NCBI GenBank assembly: GCA_017629415.1
Contig: JAGBXG010000199.1
Location: 1 to 6,087 of the forward strand
Length of the DNA stretch: 6,087 nt
Direction of reading: 5' to 3'
From: Pseudomonadota bacterium
GTDB taxonomy: Bacteria; Myxococcota; Bradymonadia; UBA4248
Positions 1 through 4,783 of this stretch are shown here, in pieces. The translations under genes were made by a program, and so were the position numbers. The notes beneath the pieces were generated by a model that did not search any database, was not told where the DNA came from, and saw only the letters and a list, made by a program, of their open reading frames with translations. The first letter of the stretch is position 1; every line of letters begins with the position of its first letter.

Positions 1-58
1 ATGCCGTCAAGCCGGCATACGCCGCGCCAATAGCGCCGAAGGGGGCTTGGCCCCCTTC
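1..58. repeat. Cluster of three short stem-loops (REP-like palindromes)
   Basis: Three inverted repeats follow one another. ATGCCG (1-6) pairs with CGGCAT (13-18) across a 6-nt loop. GCGC (24-27) pairs with GCGC (33-36). GAAGGGGGC (38-46) pairs with GCCCCCTTC (50-58) across a 3-nt loop, a perfect 9-bp stem. The last stem is strong, but it is not followed by a T-run on either strand, so it is not a standard intrinsic terminator. This stretch is visibly more GC-rich than the following 120 bases. It could be the 3' end of an upstream transcript (a TAG lies at 31-33 in one open frame), a dispersed intergenic palindrome, or part of a structured RNA. I see no way to choose between these from the window. 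Confidence 0.5.
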
Positions 59-106
59 AAAAGCATTCACAAGATCTGGAGCTCATCCCATGCCATGAAA
101 ACCAAC

Positions 107-136
107 ATGAAAACTCGCGTTTTGAGTTCCTATATT
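107..136 (+). promoter_or_regulatory. Candidate sigma70-type promoter for metF-folB
   Basis: TATATT at 131-136 matches the -10 consensus at 5 of 6 positions. ATGAAA at 107-112 matches the -35 consensus at 4 of 6, with an 18-nt spacer. Transcription would begin near 143, leaving a leader of about 36 nt. The surrounding stretch 59-178 has no convincing gene. It contains a small palindrome, AAAAC-TCGC-GTTTT (110-123), lying between the two boxes, and two copies of CATGCCAT (89-96 and 148-155). No MetJ-, MetR- or S-box-like element was recognised. The assignment rests on motif match only. Confidence 0.3.
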
Positions 137-178
137 CCATTTCGAGACATGCCATTTCATTAAACTGCGGCCTTCAGC

Positions 179-1084
179 ATGACCATCATCGATACCATAC
201 AAAATGCGCTGACAACGCGCACCCCGTGTCTTTCTTTTGAATATTATCCGCCCAAAAACCGCGATAAATGGCCGGAATTTTATGAAAAAATTGGGCGCAT
301 GAGCCGTTTAAACCCTAATTTTATTGATGTCACCTGGGGAACTGGCGATCCGACATCACTGGCAACACTTGAAATTTCTCGGAACATTCAGGCCAAGACG
401 CATATTGACACGATGATGCATTTGACTTGCACACATCGCTCGAAATCTGAGCTCATGGCCATTCTTCGTCAAGTGCAGGAAGATACAGGCATCCGCAATA
501 TCATGGCGCTTCGCGGCAATCGCACACCTGATGCGCCTTGGACACCTCATGCAGAAGGTTTCAAAAATGCCGCCGAACTGATTGCCGGTATGCGTGCGCA
601 TTTTGGCGATACTTTCTGCATTTCAGCGGCGGCTTACCCCGAAGGACATCGCGAAGATGGCCTGCCGCCGTCGCCGGATTTCATTGGCACTGCCGAATAT
701 TTTGCTCAAATCGATCATTTGCGTGTTAAAGTTGATGCCGGCGCTGATTTTTTAGTCACCCAGCTTTGTTATGACCTTGAGCAGCTTTGCCGTTTCCGTG
801 ATGATTGTGCCAAAGCAGGTATTTTTTGCCCCATTGTGCCTGGCATCCTGCCGATTCACAGCTCGCAGACCTGGGATAAGATTGCGCATTTTTCGGCATC
901 AATTCCAGCATCACTTGCCGCAAGATATGACGCCATTGACAAATCGGACGCTGCAGCTTTTGAAACTTTTGCCGCCAATCTTTTGCACGAACAAATCAGC
1001 TTCTTGCATGCCGAAGATTTTTGGGCTGTTCATCTTTATACTTTGAATTATGAAAAGCTCATTTCCAAAGCTTTAACATGGTAA
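179..1084 (+). CDS. metF: 5,10-methylenetetrahydrofolate reductase (MTHFR)
   Basis: This FAD-dependent cytoplasmic enzyme reduces 5,10-methylene-tetrahydrofolate to 5-methyl-tetrahydrofolate, the methyl donor for methionine synthesis. The 301-residue protein covers the complete catalytic TIM barrel, with no eukaryotic-style C-terminal regulatory domain. Family landmarks are SFEYYPPK (19-26, with the catalytic-type Glu21), HLTC (81-84), NIMALRG (107-113), AAYPEGH (151-157), KVDAGADFLVTQ (184-195, with the conserved Gln195), CPIVPGILPI (217-226) and HLYTLN (285-290). The wording of several blocks is closer to the eukaryotic-type MTHFR than to E. coli MetF, as I remember them. About eleven residues (roughly 161-172) are extra relative to those proteins. 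Residue 114 is Asn (LRGN), where the family normally has the active-site Asp (E. coli Asp120). An in-frame TAA at 161-163 fixes 179 as the first possible ATG. The ATG has no recognisable Shine-Dalgarno. folB follows after 8 nt. Confidence 0.93.
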   Translation: MTIIDTIQNALTTRTPCLSFEYYPPKNRDKWPEFYEKIGRMSRLNPNFIDVTWGTGDPTSLATLEISRNIQAKTHIDTMMHLTCTHRSKSELMAILRQVQEDTGIRNIMALRGNRTPDAPWTPHAEGFKNAAELIAGMRAHFGDTFCISAAAYPEGHREDGLPPSPDFIGTAEYFAQIDHLRVKVDAGADFLVTQLCYDLEQLCRFRDDCAKAGIFCPIVPGILPIHSSQTWDKIAHFSASIPASLAARYDAIDKSDAAAFETFAANLLHEQISFLHAEDFWAVHLYTLNYEKLISKALTW

Positions 1085-1092
1085 AATAACGC

Positions 1093-1464
1093 ATGGCAGA
1101 TCAAATCTTGATTAAAGATCTTAAATTTTATGGTTTTCACGGCGTTTATCCTGAAGAACAGGTAGTCGGCACAACATTCCGATTAGATATCACAGCGGAT
1201 ATGGATGCCAATCTTGCAGGCTTTCACACGGATAAGCTCGAAGATACACTGAATTATGAGCTGATTGTTGAACACGCACTGCGGATTGGCACGACTCAAA
1301 AATTTAAGCTGATTGAACGCCTTGCACAAGTTTTGGCCGAAGAAATTTTACATTTGTTTGCCGAAATTTCTCGCGTGGAAATTACTGTATACAAATCTGT
1401 CACGCGTTTGACGCCCGAACCGCAATGGATAGGCATCAAGCGTGAGCTTTGCCGCACGCGCTAG
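1093..1464 (+). CDS. folB: Dihydroneopterin aldolase (FolB family)
   Basis: FolB cleaves 7,8-dihydroneopterin to 6-hydroxymethyl-dihydropterin and glycolaldehyde in folate synthesis. It is a small cytoplasmic T-fold enzyme that forms an octamer of two stacked rings. The 123-residue length is normal. Seen in the protein are FYGFHGVYPEEQ (12-23, with Glu22), DTLNYELI (51-58, Tyr55), KLIERLAQ (72-79, Glu75) and VEITVYK (95-101, Lys101). These match the substrate-binding and catalytic positions known from S. aureus FolB (Glu22, Tyr54, Glu74, Lys100), shifted by at most one residue. After the Lys the usual KPxAP-like text is replaced by KSVTRLTPEPQW, a small departure in the substrate-side loop. 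The gene starts 8 nt after metF, has no obvious Shine-Dalgarno and probably relies on coupling to metF translation. Together the two genes make a folate-supply and folate-use pair. No folK or folP is present in the window. Confidence 0.92.
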   Translation: MADQILIKDLKFYGFHGVYPEEQVVGTTFRLDITADMDANLAGFHTDKLEDTLNYELIVEHALRIGTTQKFKLIERLAQVLAEEILHLFAEISRVEITVYKSVTRLTPEPQWIGIKRELCRTR

Positions 1465-1500
1465 TCAGCCAGGTATATATTTCAAGTTTATGTCATGGTG

Positions 1501-1532
1501 CTGCTACTCTGTACGCAGATGTAGCAGTTTTT
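1501..1532 (+). terminator. Intrinsic terminator after folB
   Basis: CTGCTACTCTG (1501-1511) pairs with CAGA-T-GTAGCAG (1516-1527), giving an 11-bp stem with one bulged T at 1520 and a TACG tetraloop of the stable UNCG class. Five T's (1528-1532) follow immediately. It lies 36 nt after the folB stop codon. There is no matching A-run on the 5' side, so it works only for plus-strand transcripts. It separates the metF-folB transcript from the pil operon. Confidence 0.85.
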
Positions 1533-1699
1533 ATATGTTTATTCGATGCCGGGTAGGGTTTTATGGCGATGCGTTTCAAACATCGTTATGTCGTTCTTTT
1601 TTCATGCTTTTGATACTCAAAAAATTCGACAAAAAATTGGTTTGTGAGAGACTAGGCATAGTAGCGTGAACTTCCTTCATGTTTTCACGGGAGATAATG
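1533..1699 (+). promoter_or_regulatory. pil operon leader, with inverted repeat at the pilM ribosome-binding site
   Basis: This stretch between the folB terminator and pilM must contain the pil promoter if the operon has its own. I found no sigma70 pair with good spacing and no sigma54 (GG-N10-GC) element. It is AT-rich, with AAAAAATT twice, 12 nt apart (1619-1626 and 1631-1638). Just before pilM, CGTGAA (1665-1670) and TTCACG (1684-1689) form a 6-bp inverted repeat with a 13-nt spacer, abutting the Shine-Dalgarno GGGAG (1689-1693). CTTCC (1671-1675), inside the spacer, could alternatively pair with that GGGAG (one G-U pair). It may be an RNA switch or a protein operator, or coincidence. Confidence 0.4.
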
Positions 1700-2755
1700 A
1701 TGGCTAAAGGTAAGTTATTATTAGGTTTAGATATTGGCTCAAGTGCTGCGAAGCTTTGTCTTTTGAAAGAGGTTCGGGGCAAATACTCCATTGAAGTGGT
1801 GGATCGCGAGGTGTTGCCTCAAGATGCGATTGTAGACGGTGCAATTCTGGATCGTACGGGTGTCGCCAATGCATTGAGAAATCTGATTCGCCGCTGCAAG
1901 CTTAAACAAAAGCAATGTGCCATTGCGATTGCAGGGTACAGCGTGATTGTCAAACGTCTTCGACTTTCGAACATGACAGATGACGAACTTGCAGAAAATA
2001 TCAAATGGGAGGTTGAACAGCATATTCCTTATGAGTCTAAGGATGTTGTTTATGACACCGTTGTTTTGGGCCGCAATCCAGCTCAAAACTCGATGGATAT
2101 TCTGCTTGTGGCCAGTAAGCGCGAAGTTGTTCAAGACTATATTGGGGTCTGTAAAGATGCTGGTTTTGATGTCAAAATTGTGGATGTTGCCAGCTTTGCG
2201 CTTCAGAACATGGTTGAAACCGTTTATGGCGAAGCACGTCCTGATGAATGTATTGGTGTCATCAATATCGGTGCATCTGTGACATCCATGACAATGATGA
2301 CGGACGGTGTTACCAGTTTTACGCGTGATATTACAATCGGCGGAAACCAAATTACAGAAGAGATTCAGAAAAAGCTTGGTATCAATCGAGATGAGGCTGA
2401 AAACTTCAAGACTGGCAATTTAGGTGACGGTCATGCCGTGATTCCTCGTGAAGTTGAGGAAATTACGGAACAGGTCAGTCAAAAGATAGCTGATGAAATC
2501 AAACGTTCTTTGATGTTTTTCTATGAAACATCAGGTCGTGAACGCGTTGACAAGCTGATTCTATGCGGCGGCGTTGTCAAGAACAGTACAACGTTTCGCA
2601 TTTTAGAGAAAGTTATTGGTGAAAGCATTCAGGTGGCCAATCCCTTTGAACACATGGGTTTCAACTATAAGATGTATTCGCCTCAGAGATTGAACGATTT
2701 AGCCCTTGAATCGGCGATTTCACTAGGCTTGGCACTTCGGCGCGATGTCGAATAG
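1700..2755 (+). CDS. pilM: Type IV pilus assembly protein PilM (actin-like ATPase fold)
   Basis: PilM is a cytoplasmic FtsA/actin-like protein that binds the N-terminal tail of PilN and connects the pilus motor side to the PilN-PilO-PilP frame. Numbered from the chosen start (351 residues, usual length), the first phosphate motif is GLDIGSSAAK (9-18). The pilus-specific block KWEVEQHIPY lies at 102-111, the second phosphate motif INIGASVTSM at 188-197, FTRDITIGGNQIT at 207-219, and the adenosine motif LILCGGVVKNS near 286-296. The second phosphate motif has Asn189 where many actin-fold ATPases have Asp. I recall the same Asn in delta-type PilM proteins. ATG at 1700 is preferred because GGGAG (1689-1693) sits 6 nt upstream. 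ATG at 1697 (one extra Met) and 1679 (seven extra residues) are in frame but poorly placed. pilN follows after 24 nt, and no terminator separates them. Confidence 0.95.
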   Translation: MAKGKLLLGLDIGSSAAKLCLLKEVRGKYSIEVVDREVLPQDAIVDGAILDRTGVANALRNLIRRCKLKQKQCAIAIAGYSVIVKRLRLSNMTDDELAENIKWEVEQHIPYESKDVVYDTVVLGRNPAQNSMDILLVASKREVVQDYIGVCKDAGFDVKIVDVASFALQNMVETVYGEARPDECIGVINIGASVTSMTMMTDGVTSFTRDITIGGNQITEEIQKKLGINRDEAENFKTGNLGDGHAVIPREVEEITEQVSQKIADEIKRSLMFFYETSGRERVDKLILCGGVVKNSTTFRILEKVIGESIQVANPFEHMGFNYKMYSPQRLNDLALESAISLGLALRRDVE

Positions 2756-2779
2756 GCATTCTGTGCAAGAGGAGTTTAT

Positions 2780-3505
2780 ATGATAATACGCATCAATTTG
2801 CATCCGGCCAAAAAGCCGAAGACCAAATCCAATCCGGGAACGATATTTTTATTGTTCGGAATTCTGATTGCAGCAGGAATCTTAGGCGCATTTTGGGTTG
2901 TAGGAGAGAATATCAAGGCTGACGAAAGAAAAGTTAAAGGTGAAATTCAAAAAGTTGAAGCCAGCATGAGCGAAATCAAAAGCCGTATTTCTGACTTAAC
3001 ATCTATTAAACAGAAAATTGATGAGCTTAATAATCGACAGTTGATATTGGCGCGTTTGACAAGTATTCGCCAAGGTCCTCAGTTTGTATTGAACGAGTTT
3101 TCCCATATTATGACGAACCCTCGCGATGTCATTGCGCGTAAGGAAGCCACAGAACAAGGTTGGCTTTTAGCTTGGGAACCCGAAAATGTAATCATTGAAA
3201 CATTCAAAGATGTGGGTAACAGCCAAATCGAAATTACTGGTACTGCCCGAACCATGGACGATGTCCAAGAATTTTGGACACGCATGAAAACAAGCAAACA
3301 ACTCCGCAATATTCGTCTACTGGAAATCTCAGACAAAAAAGATTCGATATCTGGGGACACAGTTCAAGACTTTACATTCCGTCTAGATGCCAATTTCAAC
3401 TATCAGACGCGTGAAGGCCGTGAACTTGTTGATAAATTATTAAGTGACGACAGTTCTTTCGATGAACCCGAAAATGCAGAATCCCAACCTGCACCTAAAC
3501 AATAA
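2780..3505 (+). CDS. pilN: Type IV pilus inner-membrane assembly protein PilN
   Basis: PilN is a bitopic inner-membrane protein. Its short cytoplasmic tail docks in PilM, and its periplasmic part pairs with PilO. The 241-residue protein begins MIIRINLHP, which is the PilM-binding motif (usually INLLP), with His at position 8. A single membrane segment spans about 21-41, preceded by Lys-rich residues (positive inside). A charged coiled coil runs from about 45 to 92. RQGPQFVLNEFS (97-108) begins the ferredoxin-like domain, which ends near 210 and includes the typical VQEFWTRM-type helix. The loop between these (about 112-148, with WLLAWEPENVIIE) looks longer than in the PilN proteins I know. 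The last 25 residues are acidic and Pro-rich, probably disordered. The Shine-Dalgarno AAGAGGAG (2767-2774) supports the start. The stop is 11 nt before pilO. Confidence 0.93.
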   Translation: MIIRINLHPAKKPKTKSNPGTIFLLFGILIAAGILGAFWVVGENIKADERKVKGEIQKVEASMSEIKSRISDLTSIKQKIDELNNRQLILARLTSIRQGPQFVLNEFSHIMTNPRDVIARKEATEQGWLLAWEPENVIIETFKDVGNSQIEITGTARTMDDVQEFWTRMKTSKQLRNIRLLEISDKKDSISGDTVQDFTFRLDANFNYQTREGRELVDKLLSDDSSFDEPENAESQPAPKQ

Positions 3506-3516
3506 AGGGGGGAATC

Positions 3517-4155
3517 ATGGCAAATACATCAAACAAATCTCAAAGTACACCGCCGCAGGTTCTCATTGGATTTGCCCTCATTATTATAGTTGGTGCTATC
3601 CTCGCGGGATATTTTGTTATCTATGAACCAGCAATGGATAAGCTAACAAAAGCTGAGCGTTTGTTGGTCCAAAAAAATGCTGAGCTTGAAGACCTACAAG
3701 TTCAAGAGTCTGAATACGTTGAAGTTAAAAAAGAAAATGAACGTCTAGAAGCACGACTTGGCGTTTTGCAGGCTAAAATCCCCTCCACAACGGATGAGCT
3801 TAATGTATTTTTAGGAAGCATCAACCAACGTGCTCGCTCTTCACGTGTTTCAAAATGGACTTTGTTTAAGCAGGAAAATAACATCTCTAAAGGAGAATTT
3901 TCTGCGATTCCTATTCGTATGGAATTTGAAGCCACGTATGAAGCAACACTACAGTTCTTCTGGGAACTTGCAAATATGGGAGATGGTCTAAAAGTCAGCA
4001 ATAGAGAACCTCTGATTAATATTCATGACGTAAATATTGAAAGGATGACTCCTAAAAAAGACTCTACTGCGACCATGCTAAAAGTGATTTGTGTAGCAGA
4101 AACTTATCTTTATACAGGAAACACCTCAGCCCCCAATACCAAAGGTAAAAAATAA
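3517..4155 (+). CDS. pilO: Type IV pilus inner-membrane assembly protein PilO
   Basis: PilO is the partner of PilN. It is a bitopic inner-membrane protein whose periplasmic domain forms the heterodimer that holds PilP. In the 212-residue protein, a short polar cytoplasmic tail (1-13) is followed by one membrane helix (about 15-36), a coiled coil (about 38-87, rich in Glu/Lys/Leu), then KIPSTTDELNVFLGSI (87-102), the family's Pro-plus-Glu signature ahead of the ferredoxin-like domain. FEATYEATLQFFWELANM matches the conserved strand and helix of PilO (usually with a Gly-x-Tyr before the helix). The C-terminal tail after about 200 is polar and low-complexity. A G-rich Shine-Dalgarno (AAAGGGGGGA, 3504-3513) overlaps the pilN stop, which suggests coupled translation. 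pilP follows after 23 nt. The sequence is too diverged to name by motif alone; position in the operon and architecture make the call. Confidence 0.9.
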   Translation: MANTSNKSQSTPPQVLIGFALIIIVGAILAGYFVIYEPAMDKLTKAERLLVQKNAELEDLQVQESEYVEVKKENERLEARLGVLQAKIPSTTDELNVFLGSINQRARSSRVSKWTLFKQENNISKGEFSAIPIRMEFEATYEATLQFFWELANMGDGLKVSNREPLINIHDVNIERMTPKKDSTATMLKVICVAETYLYTGNTSAPNTKGKK

Positions 4156-4178
4156 ACCGATACGACAGGAGCAGAGAT

Positions 4179-4760
4179 ATGAAAAAACACCTCACGAATG
4201 CAGTGTTGCTGTCACTGTGCGTCGTATTGGGCGGCGGGACACTTGTTGGCTGCACGCCTAGAACTGATGTCCAAGTGACAAAAGTTAAAAAAACCAGCGA
4301 TCTTAAAGCCAAACGTACTAATTATGACAGAACCCAATTTGAAATGTCCCAAGACAATTGGAAACCCATTCAAGTTTCTGAGCAAACTCCCAGTTCTCGC
4401 AATCCTTTTCGTGGATTCAGTGACACTATACTGGCAGAAGCGCTTTTACGTGAATCTATCAACACAGAAGGAAGTGATTTACAATTACCAGAACAGCTCT
4501 ACGGCACCAAAGATTATCGCGTTGTCGGCGTGATTACAGGAACTGCAGATCCTAAAGTCTACGTTGTCGACCCTGCAGGCAATCGCTTTATTCTACGGCG
4601 CGGCTCCCTTATCGGTAATAACAACGGCAGTATTTCTAGCATCCGTCGCGATGGTATTGAAGTTTATGAACGTGTCGCCGAAAAAGGACAATATATTGAA
4701 CTGCCTCTTTACGAAGAGATTGACACCGAGAAAAAGAAGATTCAGCTCAGTCTGAAATAG
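4179..4760 (+). CDS. pilP: Type IV pilus assembly lipoprotein PilP
   Basis: PilP is a lipoprotein anchored in the inner membrane. Its N-terminal arm binds PilN-PilO and its C-terminal beta-sandwich (HR domain) binds the PilQ secretin, joining the two membranes. The 193-residue protein has a signal peptide with a lipobox LVGC (22-25), so Cys25 would be the lipidated first residue. Residue +2 is Thr, not the Asp that would hold it in the inner membrane under the E. coli rule. A disordered polar linker contains RNPF (74-77), the counterpart of the family's RDPF motif. The HR domain runs from about 112 to 192: YRVVGVITG, VYVVDPAGNRFILRRGSLIGNNNGSISSI. Total length is slightly above the common 170-180. 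AGGAG (4167-4171), 7 nt before the ATG, supports the start. The gap to the pilQ candidate is 23 nt. Confidence 0.94.
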   Translation: MKKHLTNAVLLSLCVVLGGGTLVGCTPRTDVQVTKVKKTSDLKAKRTNYDRTQFEMSQDNWKPIQVSEQTPSSRNPFRGFSDTILAEALLRESINTEGSDLQLPEQLYGTKDYRVVGVITGTADPKVYVVDPAGNRFILRRGSLIGNNNGSISSIRRDGIEVYERVAEKGQYIELPLYEEIDTEKKKIQLSLK

Positions 4761-4783
4761 ATATAAAGCTCAAGGAGATGATC

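Noticed and set aside
1..12. The opening bases resemble a Neisseria DNA uptake sequence (ATGCCGTC).
   Set aside because: The match stops after eight bases (CAAG instead of TGAA), and the other genes do not suggest a Neisseria. It is better explained as one arm of a stem-loop.
2..163. Open frame from the window edge to TAA at 161-163, in the same frame as metF.
   Set aside because: Its 53 codons show no family resemblance, it spans the stem-loop cluster, and composition changes midway. It is probably chance, although a real 3' end of an upstream gene cannot be excluded.
1442..1669. 75-codon frame overlapping the end of folB.
   Set aside because: It reads through the terminator hairpin, has Cys/Phe-rich text without motif, and lacks a Shine-Dalgarno.
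1533..1690. Possible sigma54 promoter for the pil operon.
   Set aside because: No GG-N10-GC pattern with the expected flanking bases was found. The closest, near 1565, has CA at the -12 position.
1679..1699. Earlier ATG codons for pilM at 1679 and 1697.
   Set aside because: The Shine-Dalgarno at 1689-1693 lies downstream of 1679 and only 3 nt before 1697; ATG 1700 has the best spacing and gives the usual MAKGK-type start.
1739..2350. 203-codon open frame on the minus strand inside pilM.
   Set aside because: It lies wholly opposite a well-recognised gene, has Cys/His/Asn-rich text typical of antisense reading, and has no ribosome-binding site or family motif.
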